Assembly (NCBI GenBank): GCA_035532075.1
Contig: DATKRV010000006.1
Span: forward strand, 7,722-71,721
Reading direction: 5' to 3'
Origin: CAIVND01 sp035532075
GTDB lineage: Bacteria; Actinomycetota; Acidimicrobiia; Acidimicrobiales; Bog-793
DNA: 64,000 bases
The notes beneath the pieces are model-generated. The model had not been told where the DNA came from and searched no databases. It was given only the letters and a program-made list of their open reading frames with translations. This document shows, piece after piece, positions 33,351-42,021 of the stretch (positions within the stretch are counted from its first letter, which is position 1; every line of letters begins with the position of its first letter). The translations under genes and the position numbers were made by a program.

Positions 33351-34467
33351 CCCATAACCGCGGAGCCCCGACGCCACGACTGGGCCGAACGTAAGGTACA
33401 GACAATGAGACGACACGCGTGGAAGACCGCGGCCAAGATGGCGGTCCCGTTCCGATTCGCCCTGCCGATCGCGAGCGCGGAAGCTGCCACACCAAAGGAA
33501 CCAACTGGCTCTGCCGCGCTCATAGGCAAGCGCGTGCCCGAAACGGGCTTTAGCCGGCTAACGAATGCGAGTCCTTACAAGCGTCCGAAGAACCTGGGAG
33601 GGACCAGCACCCCATTCATCATCACGAGCGATACCGGCGGTGACATGATCTCTTTCTTCGACGCTTCCAGCGTGTCCGCTGCGCGTACGTACTACGAGAT
33701 CCGCCTCTCGCGGCCTGGCACATCGAGAGCGGCATCCAGGGATGCGATCCGACGTCCCGAGCCACAGGAATCCCTGCGCCAACCAAAGGTCTCGATGTCG
33801 TGACGTGTGTCACCCGGTGTTCGCCAGGGAAGTCAACATCGCTTGCAATAGCGACGAAATTCCAAAGAGGCCGCCTCGCCGTCATCGTTGAAACGCCGAA
33901 CCTCACTGCCAACGGCTCTGTTGTGCAATCGGAACTGAAGCAGAATGCGACCTACGCACTGAATACGATCGTGCTCTTGCACAGTAAGGGACTCGCTGCG
34001 AGTCCGCCTGCACACTCGACGACGAGGTCCAATGCCAGACAGAGACCGTCAGCAAGTTCGAAGCAATTTACATGAACTTGAGATTGGTCAGCCATCGCCC
34101 AACGATACGCGACAGTTCATATCCCACATCGCCGCGGGCACCAATGCCCGATCCGTCGATCTGGCGCGGCAAAGGCCCAAAAAACTGATCGACGATTTGC
34201 GCGCGTTCTGTCTCGCAGTTTTCCATGAACGACATCGCTTAGGACCGTCGCGGATGTTTCTCGGCGCCAAGACTCGGATCCCTCTCCTTCTACCCGGGTC
34301 GGAACCAAGCTGGGTCAAATTCAGACTCTCCAAAATTGCCAATCAGTCTGTCGTGCTCGTCTCTGCGGTCCTCAGTTCCGACATCCATCGTCTCGTTGAA
34401 GGCGGTATTGGGCGTGAACAGCGCACATCCTCTCTGGGAACGGCGAGATGAAGAAGGATATGGGTCA
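33351..34467. other. 1.1 kb without recognisable genes
   Basis: Several short open frames exist on both strands (for example from 33306 to 33803 on plus and 34088 to 34342 on minus), but none has a clear start signal plus a familiar domain. The region follows a pseudogene and precedes the glycan cassette, so it probably consists of degraded DNA. I see no insertion-sequence ends or tRNA. Confidence 0.4.
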
Positions 34468-36849
34468 GTGAAGCCGCAAGTCCGCATCCTCCGAGAATCG
34501 TTTGCCATCGCATGGATCTTGTTGATCACCGCGGTCTATCTTGCGCCAGCCCTAATGCACGGTCTTTCTCTCGGCCCGTTCGATCTCCTTAGCCAGTACG
34601 GCCTGACGTATCAGCCCGGCGTGCCCGTCCACAACATCGTCGGCTCCGACGAGATCCAAGCGCTCATCCCGTGGCAAACACTCGATTGGTTGCAGATCCA
34701 CTCGGGCCACCTGCCGCTGTGGAACTCCGACAGCCTGCTCGGTATGCCGCTTGCATTCAACATGCAATCCTCGCCGTTCAGCTTGAGCGTCGCAATCGGC
34801 TATCTCTTCCCGTTGCATCTCGCGCACAGCGCGACCGTGATCGCCCGCATGTTGATAGCGAGTTTTGGTATGTATGTCTTCTGTCGCACGATGCGTCTGT
34901 CCATCTTCGCGGCGACGATGAGCGCGACGATCTATGAGCTCTGCGGCGGGTTCTCAATCTGGCTCGGATCGAACATCTCCGACGAGTGGTCATGGACGGG
35001 ATGGGTATTCGCCGCATCCGTGTGCATCATGAAAGGCACGCATCGCGCCCGGTACATCGTTCTCATGACGATTGTGCTCGCGCTCGCCTTTTATGCCGGT
35101 GAGCCGCAAATTTCCACCGTGCTGCTCACCGGCCTTGCCATCTTCGTGGTCGTCACTCAAACCAAGAGGTACCGGCTCGGTGACGTGAAGGGAGCGCGCA
35201 CGTGCGTCCTTGATCAGGCTGGCGCCGTCCTCGTGGCCTTTGGTCTTGCAGCACCGCTGTATCTTCCTGCGCTACAACTTGCTCCCGGCTCGGTGCGAGC
35301 GGTCTATCCGCCGATCAGCGGGCTTCCGCTTTACGACATCACACATTTCCTCTTTGCGACGTACAACGGTTCTCCGATTACCGGTAGCCAGGTCATCGGG
35401 CCAGACAATCTCTATGTCTCGATGCTGTATGTCGGGGTGATCGGGGCCGTGTTGGCCCTCGTCGGCATCATGGGCGCGTGGCGCAGGCCAGAGGTCGGCG
35501 CCTTGGGCGCCATTGGGGTGTTGGTCTTCCTGGCGGTGTTCTTCCATCCGATCATTGCGCTCTTGGCGAGGATTCCTTATGCAAAGACGTCGAGGATCCT
35601 TGTCGCGACAGTGCTCTTGGAATTCGTCATCGCAGTGTTGGCGGGCTTTGGGGCACAAGCTCTTGTTGGTGTCAGAACGGGAAACAGGGTGTTCTGGCAC
35701 TTCGGTGTTGGTATCAGCCTCGTTGGCGCGGTTCTGATCATCTTGGCCCTCCGCCTTGTCATGGCCGCGAGTCACCTCTCTCTTGCTGCACAAGCCACGC
35801 GTTGGCACAGCTTCATTTGGCCGACGGCGCAGCTTTGTGCGTGCGTTACCGTGCTCGTGATGGTGGCCAAGGACCGCAGTTCTCAATCGAACCATGCGGT
35901 GAACTGGTACGGCGTCGGCCTTTTGCTTCTCGTGGAGGCGGGTTTTCTCGTCGGGGTCGGAAACAGTATCTGGTCATCAAGTGATGTCTTTTTTGCGCCC
36001 ACGAAAGCGGTGAGTGAGTACAAACGAGACGTCGGTTCGTCTCTTGTTGCCATGGGTAGCTGTCCGAGCGTTAATGCGTTCTCCGGCCTTGGCATCATGC
36101 CGAACGCGAACATCGCTTACGGCGTAGACCAACTCAGCGCCTACGATCCGTTGATCTCACGCGCTTACTACGCATCCTATGCCGCGGCGGCCGATTCATC
36201 CGCGCCCATCGCTTCGCCAGGCGTCTTTTGTCCCGGCATCACGACGATGGCACTCGCGCGCGAATATGGCGTTTCGTTCGTCTTGGAGCCTCCGGGACGG
36301 CCGGGACCAATTGGGATGAAGTATGTCGCTACCCTCGCCGGTGAGGGTCTTTATCGTGTGCCGGATTCGGGTCGCGCGACGCTTTCGCCAATCGGACGAT
36401 CACCGCGCGAACCGTCCCCAGCGCGCGTGATTGCCGTCACCTCACCCAACCCGACGACGTGGCGCCTTTCCGTAAAGTCCGCTGCTCCGTCGGTCCTGCA
36501 ACTGCGCTTGACCGACGTCCCGGGTTGGAACGCGACGATCGACGGGCAACCACTGCGCCTAGAGGTTTGGGATGGGGTCATGCTCCAGGCTCGAGTGCCA
36601 ACGGGACCCCACGTCATTGAGTTGCATTATTGGCCACGAGCACTGAGTCTTGGGCTCATCTGGGCAGCGCTGAGCGTGGTTGGGCTCATGGGGTTGCTGC
36701 TGATCAAATGGGCGGGCAAGCAGCGAGACTCAACGGCCCTGTCCGCGAACGGATTTGCTAACTTGATGCAATCAATTTGGCTTCGCATTACGAGTGGAAC
36801 TTCGGTGGAAGAGGAACAAAAGGGGGCTAGGGCGCGTGGATCTGATTGA
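34468..36849 (+). CDS. YfhO-like polytopic membrane protein (putative GT-C glycosyltransferase)
   Basis: A 793-residue protein with about 12 membrane segments and a beta-rich C-terminal part ending in one more helix. The N-terminal loop has LGPFDLLSQYGLTYQPGVPV and IPWQTLDWLQIHSGHLPLWN, then LLGMPLAFNMQSSPFS, the pattern of YfhO-family proteins (W....G.LPLWNP....G.P). The C-terminal DVPGWNATIDGQPLRLEVWD with VIELHYWP is also typical. In Bacillus, YfhO is needed to glycosylate lipoteichoic acid from a polyprenyl-phosphate sugar. GTG 34468 has AAGGA about 10 bases upstream; the frame is open to 34336. Followed by a methyltransferase and a polyprenyl-phosphate glycosyltransferase. Confidence 0.8.
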   Translation: MKPQVRILRESFAIAWILLITAVYLAPALMHGLSLGPFDLLSQYGLTYQPGVPVHNIVGSDEIQALIPWQTLDWLQIHSGHLPLWNSDSLLGMPLAFNMQSSPFSLSVAIGYLFPLHLAHSATVIARMLIASFGMYVFCRTMRLSIFAATMSATIYELCGGFSIWLGSNISDEWSWTGWVFAASVCIMKGTHRARYIVLMTIVLALAFYAGEPQISTVLLTGLAIFVVVTQTKRYRLGDVKGARTCVLDQAGAVLVAFGLAAPLYLPALQLAPGSVRAVYPPISGLPLYDITHFLFATYNGSPITGSQVIGPDNLYVSMLYVGVIGAVLALVGIMGAWRRPEVGALGAIGVLVFLAVFFHPIIALLARIPYAKTSRILVATVLLEFVIAVLAGFGAQALVGVRTGNRVFWHFGVGISLVGAVLIILALRLVMAASHLSLAAQATRWHSFIWPTAQLCACVTVLVMVAKDRSSQSNHAVNWYGVGLLLLVEAGFLVGVGNSIWSSSDVFFAPTKAVSEYKRDVGSSLVAMGSCPSVNAFSGLGIMPNANIAYGVDQLSAYDPLISRAYYASYAAAADSSAPIASPGVFCPGITTMALAREYGVSFVLEPPGRPGPIGMKYVATLAGEGLYRVPDSGRATLSPIGRSPREPSPARVIAVTSPNPTTWRLSVKSAAPSVLQLRLTDVPGWNATIDGQPLRLEVWDGVMLQARVPTGPHVIELHYWPRALSLGLIWAALSVVGLMGLLLIKWAGKQRDSTALSANGFANLMQSIWLRITSGTSVEEEQKGARARGSD

Positions 36850-37606
36850 ACGCGTTGACAGTTCCTCCAACCGCCATCCCTGGGAGATCGCGCGTTTTCG
36901 TTTCTTTCTCCAGCTGTTGCATCGTATGGGCGTTGATCGGATGCCGATCCGCTGGCTTGATGTTGGAGCGGGCGACGCGTGGTTTGCCGGGCAGTTGGTC
37001 AAAAGCCTGCCCGCCGCGGCGCAGATTGTGTGTTGGGACATCAACTACTCCGCCACAGACCTTGCGCTGCTCACCCAAGATCAGGGTGGGCTCACCTTCG
37101 TTGCGGAACAGCCTCATGATCATTTTGGGGGAGTCCTCATGCTCGACGTCATTGAACATATTCACGATGACCTAGGTTTGGTGAGAGATGTCGTTGACAA
37201 TGCCCTTGACGAACAGGGTTGGGCACTCGTAAGTGTCCCGGCCTATCAAAGCCTGTTCACCTCGCATGACACTGCCTTGAGGCACTATCGGCGCTACTCC
37301 CCGCGACAGTGCACCGAACTTCTCCGAGCCGCGGGACTTAGCGTCGAGGCCCAGGGCGGCTTGTTCCATGCTCTTCTCCCCGTCCGCGGATTTCAGGCAG
37401 TTAGAGAGCGGTTGAGCAAGCAAGAAACCTCCCAATCAGGCATCGGTGCCTGGAAGGGTGGCCCTTTGATGACGAAAGCGGTCACCTTCGCGTTGGGCTC
37501 TGAAACCCGGCTGTCCTTGATGCTTGGCGTCCAGACAAACATTGTCTTTCCCGGATTGAGCTTTTGGGCGTTTTGTAGACGTACCGGAGTCGACCGACGG
37601 GGATGA
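36836..37606 (+). CDS. Class I SAM-dependent methyltransferase
   Basis: A 256-residue protein with motif I WLDVGAGDAWFAGQLV, an acidic strand end IVCWDINYSATDLAL, motif II-like GGVLMLDVIEHIHDDLGLVR, and ALVSVPAYQSLFTSHDTALR with HYRRYSPRQCTELLRAAGL, the pattern of Methyltransf_11/23 enzymes next to glycan clusters. GTG 36836 follows AAGGGGG and overlaps the YfhO-like gene by 14 bases. The stop overlaps the next ATG (ATGA). The three genes are one operon. A sugar or lipid-linked intermediate is a possible substrate; not shown. Confidence 0.85.
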   Translation: MDLIERVDSSSNRHPWEIARFRFFLQLLHRMGVDRMPIRWLDVGAGDAWFAGQLVKSLPAAAQIVCWDINYSATDLALLTQDQGGLTFVAEQPHDHFGGVLMLDVIEHIHDDLGLVRDVVDNALDEQGWALVSVPAYQSLFTSHDTALRHYRRYSPRQCTELLRAAGLSVEAQGGLFHALLPVRGFQAVRERLSKQETSQSGIGAWKGGPLMTKAVTFALGSETRLSLMLGVQTNIVFPGLSFWAFCRRTGVDRRG

Positions 37607-38370
37607 TAAGCGCCGGCGACCAGCCGATCATCGTCGTTCCCTGTTACAACGAGGAGCACCGAATAGACGAGTCGGGGTTCATTCAACTCGCCGCGTCCGG
37701 GCACGTTCGATTACTCTTCGTCGACGACGGATCGACGGACGGTACTTTGAGTTTGTTGGCTCGTCTCCGCGACGCTGCACAAGACATTGACGTTATTGAG
37801 CTGTCTCGTAATTGTGGAAAATCAGAGGCAGTACGCCGCGGTCTGCTCGAAGCCGTACATCACGGTGCCACGGTGGTGGGGTATTTCGACGCAGACTTTG
37901 CGACGCCTGGTGGGGAGTTATTGAAGCTCATCGCGACCATGAAGGGCGATGACCACTTAGCGGTCGTCTTCGGCGCCAGAGTTGCGATGCTCGGAAGCAC
38001 AATTGAACGGAATTACTCTCGGCACTACGCGGGCCGCTTCTATGCGACCCTCGCCTCATTAGCCCTTGGAGTCACGGTCTACGACACGCAATGTGGAGCC
38101 AAGGTGTTCCGCGCGGTTCCTACCTTCTGTGAGGCCATAGCGCGGCCCTTCCGGTCGACCTGGGCCTTCGACGTGGAACTTCTGGACCGATTGCTCCAAG
38201 GGAACAACTCGGTGCCGGGGATACCGATAGATGCGTTTCTTGAAGTTCCGCTCAATGCTTGGCGTGATGTTCGCGGCTCAAAGCTGCGGTTCAAGGATAG
38301 TGCGGCGGCAATTGTTGATGTGCTCAACATTGGTATTAACCGTCGAAGGCGAATGCCAATAGATCGATAG
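37603..38370 (+). CDS. Family 2 glycosyltransferase, polyprenyl/dolichyl-phosphate sugar synthase type
   Basis: A 255-residue soluble GT-A enzyme. VPCYNEEHRI opens the domain, FVDDGSTDGTLSLL holds the nucleotide-binding Asp pair, GYFDADFATP the DxD-like metal site, and TQCGAKVFRA and STWAFDVELLDRLLQG match dolichyl-phosphate glucose/mannose synthases. No C-terminal membrane segments. It would load a nucleotide sugar onto polyprenyl phosphate, the donor for a GT-C enzyme such as the YfhO-like protein. ATG 37603 overlaps the previous stop. Its TAG stop sits at the centre of a perfect 25-base palindrome. Confidence 0.88.
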   Translation: MISAGDQPIIVVPCYNEEHRIDESGFIQLAASGHVRLLFVDDGSTDGTLSLLARLRDAAQDIDVIELSRNCGKSEAVRRGLLEAVHHGATVVGYFDADFATPGGELLKLIATMKGDDHLAVVFGARVAMLGSTIERNYSRHYAGRFYATLASLALGVTVYDTQCGAKVFRAVPTFCEAIARPFRSTWAFDVELLDRLLQGNNSVPGIPIDAFLEVPLNAWRDVRGSKLRFKDSAAAIVDVLNIGINRRRRMPIDR

Positions 38371-38382
38371 TATCGATCTATT
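38358..38382. repeat. Perfect 12-bp inverted repeat at the glycosyltransferase stop
   Basis: AATAGATCGATA, one G, then TATCGATCTATT. The stop codon of the glycosyltransferase (38368-38370) lies in it. There is no T-run, so a rho-independent terminator is less likely than a recombinase or protein site, but a terminator or RNA stabiliser remains possible. Confidence 0.75.
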
Positions 38383-38715
38383 GAGAAGCGGTCGCTGCCG
38401 AAAATCTCGTCCGATCTCCTTCGCCCGGCCGTTTTCCCTGCGAACATAAGAGCCACGGCACTCTGTGGATGGTTCCCGGACCGATCTAGCCACAGAACGA
38501 CGCACCAATCGACAGGGTGGAGCGAAGAGAATGCTTCAGGAACGGCGATCTGCTTGGGCCGTTTGACAGGGCGTGGTTCTTGCACCCTGCTCGTATCCGA
38601 TGCGCCACCAATCTGTGACCAAACGGGTTCATTCGCCGAGTGATCACCGGTAAAGGTCACCGGCCCAGTGCAGGGCCTTCACCGGAGGTGGTCAGTGCTC
38701 GGAGCGGTTTGTGAG
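38383..38715. other. Intergenic stretch between glycan cassette and tRNA-Leu
   Basis: About 330 bases without a supported gene. Near its right end, AGTGCTCGGAGCGG (38694-38707) repeats the tRNA-Leu end AGTGCCCGGAGCGG (38714-38727) at a 20-base period, 13 of 14 identical, a possible extra att-like copy. Confidence 0.45.

Positions 38716-38727
<12 letters not shown>
38694..38727. repeat. Direct repeat of the tRNA-Leu 3' end
   Basis: Two 14-base units, 38694-38707 and 38714-38727, differing at one base. The second is the acceptor/T-stem end of tRNA-Leu. Consistent with past integration or duplication at this tRNA. Confidence 0.6.
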
Positions 38728-38798
<71 letters not shown>

Positions 38799-38961
38799 AG
38801 TGCCCAACGTTACCTGACGGAGGTCGCACGAAGGTCGCTGGTGCGAAGTTGCTCCTCGGATGAAAGGCTAACGAGGTGCCACCTTATTCGAGCAATCTGA
38901 AATTGGCGGGCGCCTCTGTGCACGGGCGCAACCGCTGGTGGGTCGCTCCGTCGAGGATGAG

Positions 38962-40080
38962 ATGAGAATCCGCGCCCTCGAGATCTGTCGGCTCGATCTT
39001 GTCCTCTTGAACGCGCTCCGCACGAGCGTCGGAGAGCACGGAAGACGACCGGTGCTCATCATCCGGATCATCACCGACGAGGCAGAGGGCTTTGGCGAGT
39101 GTTCTGCGCTTGGCGAGCCGATCTATACCGAGGAGTACTCGGAGGCGGCCGAGGCGGTATTGATCGACTATCTCATCCCAAGGCTCATGCGCAACGCCCA
39201 AGAGGAACTCTCGCTCGAGAGACGTTTCGCATCGCTCGATTCGGTGCGCGGACATCCGATGGCCAAGGCAGCGATCGAGATGGCACTGCTCGATGCGGAG
39301 CTTCGTGCAAAAGAGGTCTCGCTCGCGAGCTATCTCGGCGCGACACAATCGAGTATTCCCGCGGGCGCGAACATCAGCCTTGGCATGCCCGACGAGGTCA
39401 TCGCGGCGGTCGCGCAGACAATTGACGCGGGCTATCGCCGGGTCAAGTGCAAGATCGCACCAGGACAAGATCTCGCGGTCGTGCGGGAGATCCGCAGGAG
39501 TTATCCAGAACTCGTACTCTCGCTCGACGCGAACGGCGCCTATGACTATGACAATGACGAGCACCGTTCGATCTTGCGCACGCTCGACGGTTTTGGCCTG
39601 ACTGCGATCGAACAACCGCTCGCGGTCGATGATCTGCTTGGTCATGCGCGAATTACGAGGGACCTGGAAACGCCTATCTTGCTCGATGAGTCAATCTCGA
39701 CGCTCGGGATGTTGCGCATCGCGATCGAGCTCGGTTCGTGCGACGGGATATCGGTCAAACCGGCGCGTGTCGGCGGAATCCTTACGGCACTCAAGATGCA
39801 CGAGCTCTGTCGTGCTGCGGGGATGCATCTCGCAATCGGAGGCATGCTCGAAACCGGTATCGGCCGCGCGGCAGCGCTTGCGGTAGGAGCGCTGCCAGGA
39901 TTCGATCTTCCCGGGGATCTCGGTGGATCGGAGCGGTATTTCTCACCAGACCTGACGTTGCCGCATGAACTCTGCAACGGCCAGCTCATTGTGCCTGACG
40001 GGCCGGGAATCGGCGTTACGCCGCTTGAAAATGTCATTGCCTCCGCCCGCGTGCGAAACCGTCTCTTTCAGACGCCCTAG
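38962..40080 (+). CDS. menC: o-Succinylbenzoate synthase (menaquinone pathway), MenC type
   Basis: A 372-residue enolase-superfamily enzyme that dehydrates SHCHC to o-succinylbenzoate. Catalytic pieces: RVKCKIAPGQDL with the KxK lysines, LSLDANGAYD and AIEQPLAVDDL for metal ligands Asp and Glu, ILLDESISTLGML for the third ligand, and DGISVKPARVGGILTALKMH with the second catalytic Lys. The N-terminal capping domain starts RIRALEICRLDLVL. I use ATG 38962; a GTG at 38938 is in frame. Some close relatives act as N-acylamino-acid racemases; no other men gene is in the window, so the assignment rests on the family pattern. Confidence 0.82.
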   Translation: MRIRALEICRLDLVLLNALRTSVGEHGRRPVLIIRIITDEAEGFGECSALGEPIYTEEYSEAAEAVLIDYLIPRLMRNAQEELSLERRFASLDSVRGHPMAKAAIEMALLDAELRAKEVSLASYLGATQSSIPAGANISLGMPDEVIAAVAQTIDAGYRRVKCKIAPGQDLAVVREIRRSYPELVLSLDANGAYDYDNDEHRSILRTLDGFGLTAIEQPLAVDDLLGHARITRDLETPILLDESISTLGMLRIAIELGSCDGISVKPARVGGILTALKMHELCRAAGMHLAIGGMLETGIGRAAALAVGALPGFDLPGDLGGSERYFSPDLTLPHELCNGQLIVPDGPGIGVTPLENVIASARVRNRLFQTP

Positions 40081-40091
40081 ACTGTCGCCCT

Positions 40092-40409
40092 ATGCAAATG
40101 GCCCAGCCAGAGCATCATTTCCCGGAGCATCATTTCAAAGTCGAGCAGCAACTCTTTGACGTACATGCGCATCTTGACGTCAAGCGTGCTGAACTTGAAT
40201 TTGTCGCCGGGCGTATGGCGGCCGCGCGTTTATCTGCCGAAGAGGCGGGTGCGCGCGTCGCGCAGGCCGAGACCCCGCTTGCGCAGCGCGAATACAGCGC
40301 AGCACGTCGAAGACTGACAGAGATTGAGCGACGCCATGCAGAGGCCGCCCACGAGGTGGTGAGTCTTGAGAGCACACAGGACGCGCTGCTCGCAAAGCTC
40401 GTAGGCTAG
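40092..40409 (+). CDS. Small coiled-coil protein
   Basis: A 105-residue protein, almost all helical, with heptad-like Ala/Glu/Arg content (ELEFVAGRMAAARLSAEEAG, YSAARRRLTEIERRHAEAAH). The N-terminus has repeated EHHF. No family recognised. TAGACT (40078-40083) lies eight bases before the ATG and overlaps the menC stop. An internal ATG at 40098 is another start. Function unknown. Confidence 0.55.
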   Translation: MQMAQPEHHFPEHHFKVEQQLFDVHAHLDVKRAELEFVAGRMAAARLSAEEAGARVAQAETPLAQREYSAARRRLTEIERRHAEAAHEVVSLESTQDALLAKLVG

Positions 40410-40533
40410 GACTGTTCGGCGAGACCTGATGGACGTATCGTCACCCGTGCAGGTCGCGACTCGCGCCTCAGTGCGTGGGTGATCGATGCGACCGGTCGTT
40501 GCACGGAATTCTGGAGCAAAGGAGTACTTCGCG

Positions 40534-41133
40534 TTGGCACGAACCGTTGTAATAGCTGAGGACGAGGCGATTGTTCGTCTCGATCTGCGGGAGATCCTCG
40601 AGGAGGAGGGTTATCTCGTCGTCGGCGAGGCTGGCCGCGGCGACGAGGCCGTTGCACTCGTGCGCGAGCACCGTCCTGATCTCGTCATCCTCGATATCAA
40701 GATGCCCGGCGTGGATGGCCTCAGCGCGGCGCGCGAGATCTCGACAGATCAACACACTGCCGTCTTGATCCTCACGGCATTCAGTCAGCGCGACCTTGTC
40801 GACCAGGCACGCGATGCTGGGGCGCTTGCCTATCTCGTCAAGCCCTTCCAGAAAGAGGAACTCCTCCCGGCGATCGAGGTGGCGCTCGGGAGATTCCGAG
40901 AGCTGCGCGCGCTCGCCGACGAAAATGCCCAATTGAGCGAGGGAAACCGTTCGCTCGAGGCACAGCTTGAGACGCGACGTTGGGTTGATCGCGCGAAGGG
41001 AAGGTTGATGGACAGCTTTGGGCTGAGTGAGTCCGATGCCTTTACGTTTATCCAGCAGCGCGCGATGAATGATCGCATCACGATGAAAGAGGTCGCGCAG
41101 GCCGTGGTCGCAGGATCGATTACCCCAGAATGA
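40534..41133 (+). CDS. ANTAR-domain response regulator
   Basis: A 199-residue regulator with an N-terminal receiver domain (ARTVVIAEDEAIVRLDLREI, phospho-acceptor in LVILDIKMPGVDG, ILTAFSQRD, YLVKPFQKEELL) and a C-terminal ANTAR RNA-binding domain (LETRRWVDRAKGRLMDSFGL, SESDAFTFIQQRAMNDRITM). ANTAR proteins antiterminate transcription by binding paired hexaloop RNA hairpins. TTG 40534 has AAAGGAG eight bases upstream. It resembles mycobacterial Rv1626 (PdtaR). No histidine kinase lies nearby. Confidence 0.92.
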   Translation: MARTVVIAEDEAIVRLDLREILEEEGYLVVGEAGRGDEAVALVREHRPDLVILDIKMPGVDGLSAAREISTDQHTAVLILTAFSQRDLVDQARDAGALAYLVKPFQKEELLPAIEVALGRFRELRALADENAQLSEGNRSLEAQLETRRWVDRAKGRLMDSFGLSESDAFTFIQQRAMNDRITMKEVAQAVVAGSITPE

Positions 41134-41184
41134 TTGATTCTGGCCGTGCCTGAATCGCCCGCGTCCGAATTACCTGAACCCGAG

Positions 41185-41883
41185 TTACCCGTGCGAGATT
41201 CTCCGCTGCGCGACCTTGACGAACATGTGCTGATTGATCTCGGATTGCAACGAGACGACCTCACCGACTGAGCCGTCCTCCTGAATTCGTGAAACCGTCA
41301 TCGATCCGTCGGTGAGGTGATCGTGGATCACGATGTCGCATCCCGGGATCACGCGATTGGCATTGAGAAAGACGAGCGCGGCGCGGTCGGATTCGATCTG
41401 TTCCGTAATGCGTGCGAGCTGGACGCGGGCGCCGTTTGGTATCTCGCTGATCCGTCGTTGATCACCGAGCTCTCCGCCCATTCCCGGAATCAGGCTGCCG
41501 TGCGGACAGGTCGTGGGATGTCCGAGCATCGCGACAAAACGCGCCTCGACGTCATTTGAGATGACATGTTCCCAGCGTCCGGCCTCCTCGTGTGCCTTGT
41601 GCCACGGAAGGCCGACAATATCGACGAGGAACCGTTCGGCGAGGCGGTGGCGGCGCACGACACTCAGCGCGCGGTCCCTGCCCTTTTCGGTGAACGACAC
41701 ACCGCGACCCGCGCGGATGAGGTAGCCGTCATCGCATAGACGATGCACCATCTCCGAGACTGCCTGCGCGGAAAAACGGAGACGCTCGACAAGCCGCGCC
41801 TGTATAACCGGAATCCCCTCTTCGGTCAGGCCGTAGATGGCCTCGAGATACTCCTCGACCGGTGGATGAAAGCCGTCAGGCAC
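41185..41883 (-). CDS. DtxR/IdeR/MntR-family metal-dependent transcriptional regulator
   Basis: A 232-residue repressor. N-terminal winged helix (VEEYLEAIYGLTEEGIPVIQ, LRFSAQAVSEMVHRLCDDG), dimerisation and metal-binding domain (RRHRLAERFLVDIVGLPWHK, HEEAGRWEHVISNDVEARFV, HPTTCPHGSLIPG with the CPHG ligand motif) and a C-terminal SH3-like domain. It controls iron or manganese genes in relatives; which metal is unclear. On the minus strand TAGAAT is six bases before its GTG, a leaderless signature. Confidence 0.9.
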   Translation of the reverse strand: MPDGFHPPVEEYLEAIYGLTEEGIPVIQARLVERLRFSAQAVSEMVHRLCDDGYLIRAGRGVSFTEKGRDRALSVVRRHRLAERFLVDIVGLPWHKAHEEAGRWEHVISNDVEARFVAMLGHPTTCPHGSLIPGMGGELGDQRRISEIPNGARVQLARITEQIESDRAALVFLNANRVIPGCDIVIHDHLTDGSMTVSRIQEDGSVGEVVSLQSEINQHMFVKVAQRRISHG

Positions 41884-41895
41884 GAATCCATTCTA
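41884..41895 (-). promoter_or_regulatory. Leaderless -10 element for the DtxR-family gene
   Basis: TAGAAT (41895 to 41890), six bases, GTG at 41883 on the minus strand. Confidence 0.55.
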
Positions 41896-42009
41896 CCGGT
41901 GGGCATCCGATCTTTCGCAGATTCGATTGTGCTAATTGGATTGCATCCGCCCCTGGTGAGGTATTGCGGAATGACCGCCAAATCTTTCTCGCGCGAAGCG
42001 GGAGCGCTT

Positions 42010-42021
42010 TAGCATCGACGT
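42010..42021 (+). promoter_or_regulatory. Leaderless -10 element for polA
   Basis: TAGCAT (42010-42015), six bases, GTG 42022; no ribosome-binding site between. Confidence 0.55.
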
